This document shows, in pieces, positions 47,722-58,768 of a stretch of 64,000 nt of DNA. This DNA is from Isoetes taiwanensis (Eukaryota; Streptophyta; Lycopodiopsida; Isoetales; Isoetaceae): contig JAJEKV010000053.1 in NCBI GenBank assembly GCA_021234155.1, positions 8,509,424 to 8,573,423 of the forward strand. Reading direction: 5' to 3'. Position numbers and translations under genes: made by a program. The notes beneath the pieces are model-generated. The model was not told the origin of the DNA. It made no database searches and saw only the letters and a program-made list of their open reading frames with translations. Within the stretch, counting starts at the first letter, position 1, and every line of letters starts with the position of its first letter.

Positions 47722-48161
47722 TGCTTTGCTTTGTTCTTCGCTCCCAATTGCACATCTACTCCTCCGTGTGATCGCAACCCGCATGAAAATGGAGAGATTC
47801 AATTTTTGAGGAAGAAAAAGGAACTCTAGAAATTCCAAAAAAAAAAATTGCACCGTTACTGCGCAGTAAGAGGAGGAGACTAAGAGGTTGACCGTGCAAG
47901 TGAAACTTGTGAAGAAAAATGCGAGCCCCAAGAGTCAAAATCGTATACCTAACACCTCCACAACTTTGGAAAAACTACTTACAGGGCGCCACATTAGAGT
48001 CCACGTGTTCCCATGTGACAGGCCCGAAATTCTTCTCGTTCCTAGTGCTGCCTGTCTATTTGTATTAAGTTTCGGAGCAAATCTGAAGCGGTGGCCCATA
48101 TCGATTTTAGAGAAGATTAAATCCAAAGCTTTTGGCGTTCAAGCAATCCAGTTTATCAGTC

Positions 48162-49814
48162 ATGAGCTTCTTTGCTTTGTCAAAGCTTCCATTGCTTGGT
48201 ATCATTGCAGAAATGATTGATCCTGTTCCAAAAACTTCTGATTCTCAAGTGACTAAGAGAAAAATTCAAGGGTCTGAAAACCCAGATGCAGATCAAGCTT
48301 GCGCTCTTCTTATAGATGGAGAATTTTATGATGTGGGTCCTTTTCTGGAGGCTCATCCTGGCGGTCCAGAGGTATCAGTTCTGCAAATAAGGTCCTTGTA
48401 CAGATTTTGGTTCAGAGAACTTGAGGTGCTTATTGTAAAATTTTATGCAGTTACTCTTGCAGCACATGAATGGCAAAGATGTAGGAAATTTGATGAGAGG
48501 GACTGGTGATCCAGACGCTCATGTACACAGCAAATCAGCGTTCAAAATGCTAAAGAAATTCAAAATCTCTAAATCTCAAAGCAAAGAAAGGTAATAGCTG
48601 TCCAATTTTAATGTACTTTCTGCAATTTTTTATCCTCTGCAACGTCTAAATGTTCTTGTTACAGGTCTGAAAAAGACAGTAATGATTTTGAAGTAGATTT
48701 AAACAAGCCACTGGTGTTTCAGGTATTTGAAGTGTTGATTTTATTGCAGCTCTTGCAGATTAGTGACACCAAGACTCTGTTTTCTCTTCCCAGGTTGGTC
48801 ATTTAAAAGAAAGATACCAAGACTGGGTTCATGATCCGATTGTGTGCAAGGAAATACCAAGGTTCTTTGAAAGCGACATAGCAGAGGTAATAACAGGATA
48901 ACTGGTTCATGATAGGAGCGTTAAAAATATTTTCTGCCATTTTCTGATCTGAAGTGGTAAAATGCAGAGATTCACAAGAACACCATGGTGGGTAATACCA
49001 ATAGTATGGCTACCAATTGTCGTCTGGCTGGAATCAATAGGCATCAAATATGGATATAGTGCGACATCCATGATTTTAAATATGGCTTTAGGAGCTCTGA
49101 TATGGACTCTACTAGAATACTCCATCCATAGGTTCATGTTCCACATGAAAAGCTCAAGCTACTGGTAAACAAGATCATTTCAGGATAAACCTCGTTTCAG
49201 TAGTTCTATTGCAAGAAAAAACTTAATGATAAAAAGCTAACATTTTTTCTGTTTCAAATTTTTCTAGGGCAAATACCTTGCACTATCTCATTCATGGTTT
49301 TCACCATAAACACCCCATGGATGGAAGCAGACTAGTCTTTCCCCCAGCGTTCACGGCTGTATTCTGCATAGCGGTGGGGTTTTCAATCAAATACTTTCTT
49401 TTCCTAGCAACAGTAACAGCGATTCCGGCGATTATTATAAACCAAAAAAAAAACTTATCTTTTTGCAGATCTGGTATGCATTTTCCATGTTTCCTTACCC
49501 GTTGAAAGCTACGGCGTATGGCGGAGGATTGCTGGCATATGTCTGCTACGATCTAACGCACTATTTTTTGCATTTCGGGACTCCTTTCAGCGATCGTACA
49601 CGCAGGATGAAGGCAAAGACCTAAAACCAATTTAAATTAGGGTTTCTTCATCTTTGTTAATTAAATTAATATCATCTAAAAATATTGTGTTTGTTTTTTT
49701 CAGAGATACCACCTTAACCACCATTTTAAGGTGCAAACTGATGCCTTTGGAATTACAACCACCCTTTGGGACAGAATTTTTGGAACACTTCCAGCTGCAA
49801 CGTCTTTGATGTAA
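48162..49814 (+). CDS. Fatty acid 2-hydroxylase with N-terminal cytochrome-b5-like domain
   Basis: ER-membrane di-iron enzyme that 2-hydroxylates sphingolipid fatty acids (FA2H/Scs7/FAH family). Eight exons fit: 48162-48371, 48451-48590, 48665-48722, 48794-48886, 48968-49164, 49268-49373, 49469-49612, 49704-49814 (TAA). Exons 1-2 encode a cytochrome-b5-like domain: DGEFYDVGPFLEAHPGG with the first haem His, and DAHVHSKSAF with the second. Exon 5 has membrane segments and HRFMFH; exon 6 HYLIHGFHHKHPMDG; exon 7 GGGLLAYVCYDLTHYFLHFG; exon 8 YHLNHHF and FGITTTLWDRIFGTLP. All His clusters of the hydroxylase are present. Exon 6 uses a weak GTGGGG donor and exon 7 a GC donor (AAG|GCAAAG). The ATG at 48162 (MSFFALSKL) is the first in frame. 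As far as I know Arabidopsis FAHs lack the b5 domain, so its presence here is notable. No disabling change seen. Confidence 0.88.
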
Positions 49815-49853
49815 AAACATGAAATACATACAGATAATTCTATAACCCAGTGT

Positions 49854-50493
49854 GTAACACTATAACAACAATCTTCCTTTTTTTTATAAAGCGTGCATAA
49901 GGCAAGTGTTTACGCCCTCTATTGTAGAATTTGAATTGGAGTAATATGATAATATGATGTCTATTGATGATTGTGGGGACAATAAAAGCCTCAAGCTGGC
50001 ACATAGAGCTTGATTATACATTGTGTATAGGTGGTTTTGCATAGTGGATTATTCCCTCCTCTAGGTTTTGTAACACTATAACAACAATCTTCCTTTTTTT
50101 TATAAAGCGTGCATAAGGCAAGTGTTTATGCCCTCTATTGTAGAATTTGAATTGGAGTAATATGATAATATGATGTCTATTGATGATTGTGGGGACAATA
50201 AAAGCCTCAAGCTGACACATAGAGCTTGATTATACATTGTGTATAGGTGGTTTTGCATAGTGGATTATTCCCTCCTCTAGGTTTTGTAACACTATAACAA
50301 CAATCTTCCTTTTTTTTATAAAGCGTGCATAAGGCAAGTGTTTATGCCCTCTATTGTAGAATTTGAATTGGAGTAATATGATAATATGATGTCTATTGAT
50401 GATTGTGGGGACAATAAAAGCCTCAAGCTGCTTGATTATACACTGTGTATAGGTGGTTTTGCGTAGTGGATTATTCCCTCCTCTAGGTTTTGA
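49854..50493. repeat. 216-bp tandem repeat, three copies
   Basis: Units begin GTAACACTATAACAAC at 49854, 50070 and 50286 (period 216), nearly identical. The third has an internal deletion of about 10 bases. Each contains ACAATAAAAGCC, a possible polyadenylation signal. The first unit starts 40 bp after the hydroxylase stop, so the array is its 3' UTR or 3' flank. Confidence 0.95.
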
Positions 50494-52017
50494 TCCTCAT
50501 GTTACGTGTCTTTGTATGTATCTTGATTTTTTCTTTTAGTAAATTGTCATCCTTAAACAAAAATGTTTTTGAATTGGAGTAATTTAATATTGCTCGATCT
50601 ATAATTGAAAAGATATTAAGATCTTTTAATATACAACGTAACTTGCAATAACTGATGGTGTGGTCCCGTTTTTTAATCTTGGAGTAATGTTTGTCCTAAT
50701 TGCATTGCATATATGGAATTATCTTATGTCCTATGGGCAAAATTGCTCTTACGAAAGTTAAAATTCAATTATTGTATTCAATTCATCTTAGCATGAATCA
50801 ACATTGTATATACACTAGAAGGTTGTATCTAATATGTTATGTTACGATCATTAAAAAGGTAAAGAGAAACTAGTTATGTAACAACTCTTTGCAATGTGAT
50901 GAACTTGGCAATTCTTACAGAAACACATGATTAATTGTCTTTGAAGGTAGGTATGGCTTCAAAGGAATTGTGTGCATTGTCCTGAACATCAACTGCATGT
51001 TTCATACCCTAATCATGCTTTAAAACATGCCAATTCACAAGCTCTATTCTATTCTACAACAAGATAATGTGTAATGCATAGAAGCCCTAAAGGCAATGCT
51101 AGCATCCCCCCTTCACAACAAGATAATGTGTAATGCATAGAAGCCCTAAAGGGAATGCTAGCATCCTCCACTCCCCAAAAAAGAAAAAAGTCAGCTGGCG
51201 TAACAAGCATGCAAATCTCAAGGGAAAAAAAGGTCAAAATAATACAACAGATGAACCTTGGGTTTGGTTTTGAGCCAGTTGTGTCCATAAAGAATATAAG
51301 ATTTGATCATTAAGCTTTCATTTGTGGTTGTGGTGCTCACATAGGAAACTTCTGATAGATTTTTTCTTTCCCATGTCTTATAGTTATTATTGTAGACCTC
51401 TTTGAGTATCAAATTGGACGACCCATATCTTTCTCAATTGACAATCTTTAAATTCCCATAAAGAAGAAAGATGTAGACCATTATGACAAATCATTTTCAT
51501 TTTGACAATATGACCATTTGTGTAGAGGATATAGTGAAACTCAAACTTATCAAGACTAATAGGCTCATTGATTGAGCTACGAAATTGTCTTTATTTTTTG
51601 TCCATATTAAATTGATGACCATTATATGGATTGTACCGTGTGCCTATTTTTTTTGTTGTTTTGCTCACAATTTAGAGAAGTAATATATATCATTTTATTT
51701 TTTTTTAAAACTATACTCCTCTTATTCAATATACATAGCTATTGACGATATGAATAAAGTCTTGATACAAATTGCACATGATCATTTATGAATTTGCGTG
51801 TTCCATACACGCACACAATCATTTAATGGCTTCCATAAGCAACTTAAAATTCTAGAAAAGACATTTTGCCCTTTTAGCCTAGTTGCTTTCCTCCAACAAC
51901 TATTTAATGTGCTCTCAATTTGGTCAAGGAGACATGGGAGACATGAATCCCATGCCGGTTATTTCAGTTAAGACATTGAAGAAGCTACTAATACATCCAA
52001 CATAGACCATTACGATA
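50494..52017. other. Noncoding; 60-bp duplication
   Basis: AT-rich. At 51056-51175 a 60-bp unit (CAACAAGATAATGTGTAATG...) occurs twice in tandem with two or three differences. No gene seen. Confidence 0.7.
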
Positions 52018-52290
52018 AGCATAATTAATTAACACAAACCATTACATCCAACACATTTAAATTCAATTCTCCCTGAAACCCCCTTTGGTTTATGTGCATA
52101 TTCACACGAGGGATAAAGCCGAGCATCAAGAGCTGTTAGATGGCCATATTTGCCAGTATTTCTCGATCTGCACCATACATAGCGATCCTCATTTATGGGT
52201 ATGCTCGTACAAGTTTTGGTATAATGTATAACGAGATTTGCAAAATACTATAAGGCTTGTGACAATGTACATATGGTGTTGGTTTTATAC
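52018..52290. repeat. Diverged relative of the 33.9-kb foldback
   Basis: 52018-52110 matches the inner part of one arm (ACACAAACCATT, CCCCCTTTGGTTT, GTGCATATTCACAC). 52115-52290 matches the inverted spacer (ATACATAGCGATCCTC, ATACTATAAGGC). It shows the foldback belongs to a repeat family. Confidence 0.75.
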
Positions 52291-52989
52291 ATGTGTCTTT
52301 ATTTGGCTTCTTGGATAAGCCTTTTCAATGCCATAATGTCCATCCAATCTAATCCAGTATAAGTGGTAACTACAAGCAAACGTATGCTTTTGAGTAATTC
52401 ATATTGAGAACATAATTATAGAACAAACCTTGTATTTTGCAAAAGATAGGGGCTCTAAAACATGATAAATGACCTTTTTCTTCTCGCGGGTCATCACTAG
52501 CATCGTAAACCAAATTCATATATCTGGCCTTAGACCTTGTGCTAAAGGTTCTGCATGACTTTTCACATACAACAGCCAGTTCTACTGTCACAAAGAAAAA
52601 GGATAGAGTTATTAACTCCTTGCTTCGTCCATCTCAAAAATCGTTCCAGGGCAAATAATGGAGAATTAGAACTAGGAAGAATTTGAAACCCAGTTATGGC
52701 ATTGAGAATTCAAGATCTGAGAAGCAGATAAAGCAGAGCATGAAAAATAGGCATTTTGTTGCGTCCGGCAATGCAGAGGCATCCTCCTTTGGTTGAGATT
52801 AAAAGGGATGAAAACTAACGATGCTTGGGGCCAAAGATTGTATGGGATCAAATGAGAAGAGTGACGAAAAAGAAGCAAGATGAACAAAAACAACAAGGTG
52901 TTGTAATTAGAAGGGTGCCTTTCTTGGAATGGTGACTTGAGAAGTAGTTATTATCACAGTAACAATGTTTAGTATAGCAAATATATATC
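52291..52989. other. No gene seen
   Basis: Mixed AT-rich sequence; short frames on both strands resemble nothing I know. Confidence 0.4.
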
Positions 52990-53013
52990 AAAGCAAGCAT
53001 GTATCTTAGGAAT

Positions 53014-53254
53014 AGAATAGAATAGAATAGAATATGATTTTTATCAGCATAGCGTATCCGAATGTTATCATATGCCAGACAACTCTGAAGGGTGTGGCAT
53101 TCATCTTCCACAGCTCCAACCTGGCAGCGTGACAAAGCCTCTCCTGACGCAGCTCCCTAACCCATCTCCCTATCTCAATCCGGAGATGGTGTGCACCTGT
53201 GCAGATAGAGGCAATGGATCTGCGTTTTTTTATGAAAGTCAATTTGCCTAACAC
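53014..53254 (-). mobile_element. LINE 3' end with (ATTCT)n tail
   Basis: Minus-strand fragment: HHLRIEIGRWVREL, then after a frame change CQVGAVEDECHTLQSC and AYDNIRIRYA, collinear with the C terminus of the LINE at 1675-2124. It ends with GATAAAAATCATATTCT and a pentanucleotide (ATTCT)n tail (53014-53036). 5'-truncated. Confidence 0.85.
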
Positions 53255-53484
53255 AGTAATAGGAGTCTATGGATAGCATACATGGAAAGGTCAAATTTTC
53301 TAGGTGATTAGGCTTGGCGTCATTAGATTGTGGTAGTTGTGGATGTATGGATAGATAGCCGCGCTTAAAAAGAATAGTCTTGTTTGGTTTGGGATTCATG
53401 TTTGGATCCCAATCCCAATCCAATAGGATTGTTTGGATTGGGTTTAGGGTTTGGATTGGGTTCAGGCATGTGCAACATAAACAT

Positions 53485-54100
53485 CTAGTTCTGTGCCTTC
53501 ACATGAACAAAGTTCTTGACTGCTTCCTTGTTGTCCCCATTCTGAACATATCTTGCAACCATAGTATTCCATGAGACCACACTTCTTTCAAACATTAGAT
53601 CAAACAATGTTCGAGCATTATGCATGGACTTATCATCCTGGATAAAGACCCATATATAAACCATATCTTGAGTAAGCATTCTGTTATACAATTTCATATC
53701 TGTTGTTGATGTTTGCACATTTACATACTTATCTACCAATGCTTGTTATGGAATGTACCTTAGCCCAAGGCAGCAATATTAGCGCATGCATTCATGGCAC
53801 AAACGAAGCTTACTTTATCTGGTCTTATTCCTTCCATGTGCATCCATTTCCTTAGCATTTTCATGGCTTCTTGAATACATCAAAATCATCGAAGTTCATG
53901 CAAAAAGGTTCTTCTCTCGCATCTGGTAGAACACCCCTGCAAGCATCCACAGTGGCACAACACTTGACATACATGTTGATAAGGATATTGGATAAAATAG
54001 CATTATGTCCATATGAGCTCTTCTTAATATGAGCATCAACATGCCTTCCTATGTGTAAAGCTCTCAGTTTGGTGCATGTCTTAAAATGATAAATACATCT
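53485..54100 (-). pseudogene. PLS-type PPR gene relic
   Basis: Pentatricopeptide-repeat relic; intact members are organellar RNA-binding and RNA-editing factors. Minus-strand blocks in order: LHIGRHVDAHIKKSSYGHNA with LSNILINMYVKC (about 54060-53970), then a frame-broken stretch with MILMYSR and AMNACANIAALG, then ARTLFDLMFERSVVSWNTMV and ARYVQNGDNKEAVKNF (53610-53490). The spacing fits three to four PLS repeats. Stops and frameshifts throughout; no start or C-terminal E/DYW domain seen. Confidence 0.8.
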
Positions 54101-55468
54101 CAGGGGTAGATTTTTGGATCTTTTATAAGAATTGTGTGTAATATCCTAATTGCTCCTACTGAAAACCAAGCAAAGAGCAATGAAGAACATGTGAAGCACA
54201 CATATCCACCACTAAAAGTAGACTTGGACTATTGAGAAAGTCTAGGAACGACATATGGTGTATGCGAGAATCAATATGAGAGATTAGTCTAGGAACGTAA
54301 TAGCTACAAATGAGAGTAAATTTGCTCAAGGACAAATAGTTTATGGGCATATACAATATACTTTTAACAACATGGTATGAGGATTAGAAAATGGCAACTA
54401 TTCTAGCGAAACTCTGTCTAAACTGATCCCTTTTACTATGAATGTTATTTTTAATATCAGATCAAAACACGACGAGGACAACAAAGGAATAATAGTTGCT
54501 AGTAAATATTGCCTTTCATGAAAGTCCTTTTATTTGTTGCGTTTCTGAAACATGAATTCCCTAGTATTACAACCAAACTAGACATGCCAAGATGAAGAAC
54601 TTGTGTAGTAATGGTGAAAGGTGCTATTAACCGGGTTAAAAAGGGTGCAGGTGCTGCATTCCCACATCCCAACTTCCTGCACATTGCCTGCATTGCTTCT
54701 CTAGTTGTCCCACCATCAAGTTTCTTTTCACCAATGCTTGTGGCATGTTCCTCCTCTATACATGTGCTTCCACAGGGATCACTTCATGAGTTTTTTTCTT
54801 GCTGCAATTAATTTATTGCTTTCTTCAGATGCTCTTGTGCATATATCCTCACTGGAAGCAGTCATTGAACCACACTATATATCATCTTGTTGCATCCTCT
54901 CAGCAGTAGCCGTGGCTGCTTCTTGAATGGGTGTCAATGCTTTCATAAATATGGCGATCTTCCAAGGCAATGAGGGCCTGAGGTCATCAGCATCCCTGCA
55001 GCAGAGGCAATAGTACTCCGCAAACTAACAAGAGAAGGATTGTGATAATGCCCACCAAGTCGTAATAATTAGGAAAGGGGGGAGCCAATCTGAAAGATCT
55101 TTTATCTTGGACCTCTGGAGACAACAAATAGGGGTTTAGAGCATTTATTTCCATTTGCGCCTTCTTCCAGAACTCTCATAAATTACCTCTTCTTAAACCC
55201 AAATCCAGCCTCACTAGTTCTTTTTAGCAGCTCCTTTACCATTCCTTATCATTTCCAGTTCTTTCACTACCGTTGCTTCCCATCCAAGAGGTTTCTAACT
55301 TACTAACTCAGAAATCACAGCTAGAGTACTGGTCAAAAGAGCCAGCTACAAGATCAAGAAGGGGGCGGGCAGAAATATTGAAATACAAAAAATACATTGA
55401 AATATTGGCTAGGGATCTTCCTCATCCTCTAACTGAAGCCTTAAAGCTACTTTCTTGTCCTCCACAAC
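54101..55468. other. No gene recognised
   Basis: Short frames only. The plus frame at 54611-54811 (66 aa) is not like any known family. Nothing supported. Confidence 0.4.
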
Positions 55469-55790
55469 TCAGAGCTTCCTCTCCATTTCCTCTAGGGCCA
55501 AAGAAACATTGTGGGCAGTTTCAACTGCCTCGGCCCTGCGCCGATTTGCCTCTTGGTACAAGGCAAAGGTTTCTGCGAGCTCGACGTCTCGCTCATGGAG
55601 AAGCCCCCTCGTGAAGGACAATCTGTCCGCCGCCTCGATATTCTCAGTTGCTAGATGGTTGTTCTCTTCATGAATTTCTTTGAATTTCTTCATCACCACG
55701 GCAAGAGTGATGTCTAGGGGGAGTTCAGGGCGGGCCGGAGGGGTTTCTTGGCATGGCCGCTTGCTAGAAGATGATGGAGATGCTGATGCC
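55469..55790 (-). CDS. Unrecognised coiled-coil protein (about 107 aa)
   Basis: The ATG at 55790 gives MASASPSSSSKRPCQET, a Pro/Ser-rich start, then a helical, charged region (VVMKKFKEIHEENNHLATEN, LHERDVELAETFALYQEANR) consistent with a coiled coil. GC-rich compared with its surroundings and preceded by a pyrimidine/CT-rich leader. Possibly the first exon of a larger gene or the start of a transposon gag-like gene. No family recognised. Confidence 0.4.
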
Positions 55791-55898
55791 ATCGTGAGCA
55801 GGAGGCGGAAGAGGAGCGCAAGTGGAAGGGAGGAAGTGGAAGATTGGAATAGGAGCGGAAGCGGAAGTGCTACATGATTCTTATTTATAAGAGAAATT

Positions 55899-57402
55899 TC
55901 ATAGGGAATGCCGTTGGTCAGACAGATGGACCGTCACGTCTCGGTCGTGTGAAGAAATGATTTTTTTTTCCATTAATGTTTTATTTTTACAAGATAAAAT
56001 ACAAATAAAATTTTTCCTATAAATAATTTCAATGATACATAACGTAATTTTATTGATACATAACGTAATGTTATTGCTACATAACTTACAAGTCATCACT
56101 CCCATGTTATCGAGCCCAGCTTCCAACCTCGGGTGATTCAAACCAGCTGCTAAGAAATTTAATATATTACTCGCACCAAGACCGGCTTGGTCATCAAAAT
56201 ATTCTAACACGACATCCCTCTGAATTGCCAAACAGGAATGCTTGTCGAACATGCACGATGCACGAATGTAATACACAAATTCTGCCCCTTTTGAACTGAA
56301 AGTTCTACTGAAGACGATAATCTCTCCATTCCTTAATCTTGAAAAATATCGCAGCAGAGTCGAGTCCTTTAATCTTTCATGCCCGCCTCGTGCATGTCGG
56401 CAAGAAAAGTCATTGACTTCCCACAAATAAGTCACCTCAAGGTTATCTTCTTCAAATTTCTCAAAATCCATGAGGCTTATGCTATCGCGATTGACTGAAG
56501 GCCCTTCCAAGCCTGTACATATTGTTGACAGCTTTGAATGAAGACGCTGAAATTCTTCTTCTGTTGGCAGATTCTGCTCCTCTTTAGCACAACGAGTCTG
56601 TAACTATAGCATTACCAGTATAAGATGACACTTCAAATATTTCTTTGTTGAGGTCCTCTACAAAGTCTACGCCTAGTTGTACCCATTCCGCCAAGGTACT
56701 GATAACATCGTCTTCCCTAGCACACATACATAGCAAAGACGGGTTCCTAAGTATATCACTTAACAATAAATATTCCTTTCCTTCCACTAAAATTGGCGTT
56801 ATGTCAGACAACCTCTCTTCATCCTCATCCTCTTCAGATTCTTCCTCGTCATCATCTTCCTTGTCTGGTTCACATAAGGCCAATGTGTCCAGGTCAATTT
56901 TTCTAGATTCTTGCTCTTCTTCCTGTAGATCTATCACCATTTCTATCTCATCGTCTTCATCGTCACACATAACTGGCCTACCTTGACTTAATGATTTCAT
57001 TGTTTCCATTTTTTCATTGGCTTGGCCGAGCAAAATGTAATAACTAGCAAATGCAAACGGCAAAGAGATATAAGTTACCTTCTTAAGTATAAGCATGCAG
57101 CCTGGCGGAGCCCGTTGCGCCGCATTCCTGAAGAAAGTCTTAGATCCTTGCAAATGGGAAGCCGCTTCCTCTAAAGCTGGTTTTGGAATCCACAACCCAG
57201 AAACATTTGCAATGCACATCCGTTGAGCTAACGCACTCTGGCTAAAACCTAAAGCAACATCGCGGTAGCATACGAGTTCGCCACTGTTTCCCATGATGTC
57301 GATTTCCTTGCAGTAGAAAGGATAAATCTCAATCTCTGCAACTTCCTCGTTGGCATGTGGGGAAGATGCATACCATTCCAAAAACTTGACAAAACAATCC
57401 AT
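55899..57402 (-). pseudogene. Unrecognised gene Y, acidic middle region
   Basis: From ATG 57402 (MDCFVKFLEWYASSPHANEE) the frame runs to a stop at 56584 and resumes in another frame from about 56595 to 55899, so there is one frameshift or unidentified intron. Features: LGFSQSALAQRMC, a hydrophobic stretch (YISLPFAFASYYILL), a strongly acidic region at 56995-56800 (DDEDDEIEMV and a long D/E run), then LLLSDILRNPSLLCMCARED. The second part has FEEDNLEVTYLWEVNDF and FVYYIRASCMFDKHSC. I recognise no family. It follows the H3-like gene on the same strand. The open frame extends upstream to 57612 through the telomere-like repeat but need not be translated there. Confidence 0.45.
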
Positions 57403-57530
57403 GGTGAAGTAGATGCAGAAGGCAAAAAAGATGTGGAGGAGCGATAAGGCGCTATAACTGCAGACTGAGGTCGCTGTTGTCCATTCTGAAAGGATACATA
57501 GAGCCGTTATGGAGATTCGTCCGTACATTT

Positions 57531-57557
57531 TAGGGTTAGGGTTAGGGTTAGGGTTGG
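57531..57557. repeat. Short telomere-like/telo-box repeat
   Basis: Four TTAGGG units (minus: CCCTAA) within 30 bp, just upstream of gene Y. Too short for a chromosome end. Telo-box motifs (AAACCCTAA) are common near plant transcription starts. Confidence 0.85.
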
Positions 57558-57571
57558 GGTGAGGGATTGGA

Positions 57572-57586
57572 TCACACGACGTGAAA
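57572..57586. promoter_or_regulatory. GATCACACGACGTGAAA motif upstream of gene Y
   Basis: The same string occurs at 59692-59705, and a close inverted variant (GGATCACACGATGCGAAG on minus) at 59738-59755, both upstream of gene X. A shared regulatory or sub-terminal site is suggested. Confidence 0.4.
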
Positions 57587-57774
57587 ACTAGTCTGTGCAA
57601 AAAAAGACACAATGCTTGGTGCGCCCGAGTGATCCCGATGTAACATAAGCTAAAAAAAAGGGGGAAAAAAAGAAGACGCGAAGCTAACTTTCTAAGAAAG
57701 AAGTCGACTAAGAAAATAGAGTATATTTATAACAGATATCAACATATCAATAAAATACAAAGGCACTTTACGCC

Positions 57775-58604
57775 TTAGGATCTGGCAAGTCTTTCTTCTT
57801 GTTGTATGCAAATTCAAAATTACAACCATAGTACTCAGGATCCCTAATGCGTAAGACCAGGCGCATGTCCTTCGGCGTGACAGTCACCCACCTGGCATGT
57901 ATGGCTGCAAGTTAAGAGTCCTCGAACAGACCAACGCCAACTGCTTCCGCTGCCATTTGAAGAGCATTCAAGGCAATTGCTTGAATCCTGTAAGTGGTGT
58001 TATATATGGCACCACATTCTTGCAACAGCTCTTTCACAAACCTAGAAAATGGGAGACGTGGAATAATCAGGTTAGTACTCTTCTGATACTTCCTTATCTC
58101 GCGTATGCTTCAATGCCCTGGTTCGTCTTCTGCTTCCTTTTTTCTTGCTCTGCTGGCTGTTGCTGCGGCTGCTCTACGCCTGCACCTTGGCCACTACCCT
58201 CACCCACCTCATTTCCGGGCTTGGCCATCTCTTCTGACCGTCCCTCACATTTCTGGTCGTCTTTCCCTTTCTTGGATGAGCTCTCCTTCTTTGATTAGAA
58301 GATTCTGCCGCATTCACAGGAGGAGCAGAAATAGTCAATCTGGCGTCATATTCTACTCGCTGATCTGTCATATTTTCATCTTCTGTCTCCGAACCAGAAT
58401 GCACCTCCCTAGTTACTCGAGAGCTGCTTCCCCCACCATCTATCATGCGGAGTTCTTTTCCTGGCCTTCTGTTAGGCATAGTCGGAGACGGAGAGAAGAA
58501 TCTCTATCAAAGACTTCAGAAGCGGGTGAAGGAGGCGGAATAACGTAATCACCCGACCTTACACCTTCTGGATGAATTCTTGTGGTTTGCTTAGTTCTAG
58601 CCAT
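57775..58604 (-). pseudogene. Histone H3-like gene with long N-terminal linker
   Basis: The ATG at 58604 encodes MARTKQTTR, differing from the canonical H3 tail start at one residue. A linker of roughly 150 residues follows (Ser/Pro/Glu-rich, then basic SKKKGSRRRTRAL). The H3 fold then reads REIRKYQKST, RLPFSRFVKEL, IQAIALNALQMAAEAV, VGLFEDS and AIHARWVTVTPKDMRL, ending with an extra tail rich in Tyr/Lys/Asp. Loop 1 is about four residues longer than in canonical H3. Canonical H3 is 135 aa; this would be about 270. Damage: frameshift near 58500, in-frame TAG at about 58175, a 7-nt insertion at about 58107 between RAL and REI, and TAA at 57912-57914. A TATAAAG lies about 20 bp upstream. Longer loop 1 recalls CENH3, but FEDS and ARTKQT are canonical-like. 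Confidence 0.85.
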
Positions 58605-58768
58605 GGCTTCTCAACAGATGGCGCTTTATACTACGCAGACTGACAAGAAAGAGACAACTGGCAAGAGAAAATAGACGTTAAACGTAAAAATATACTGATA
58701 ACTTTTTTAAATAATTGTACATATAAGAAAATTTCACATAAACGAGAAAATAAACGAAATTCAAATCG

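Noticed and set aside
56645..56986. Ser-rich plus-strand frame
   Set aside because: Antisense of the Asp/Glu-rich region of gene Y.
57531..57557. Telomere or interstitial telomeric array
   Set aside because: Only four TTAGGG units; plant telomeres are TTTAGGG and much longer. Better read as telo-box-like promoter sequence.
57775..58604. Calling the H3-like gene the host CENH3
   Set aside because: Loop 1 is longer than in H3, but the ARTKQT start, FEDS loop, long linker, stops and frameshifts do not support a functional CENH3.
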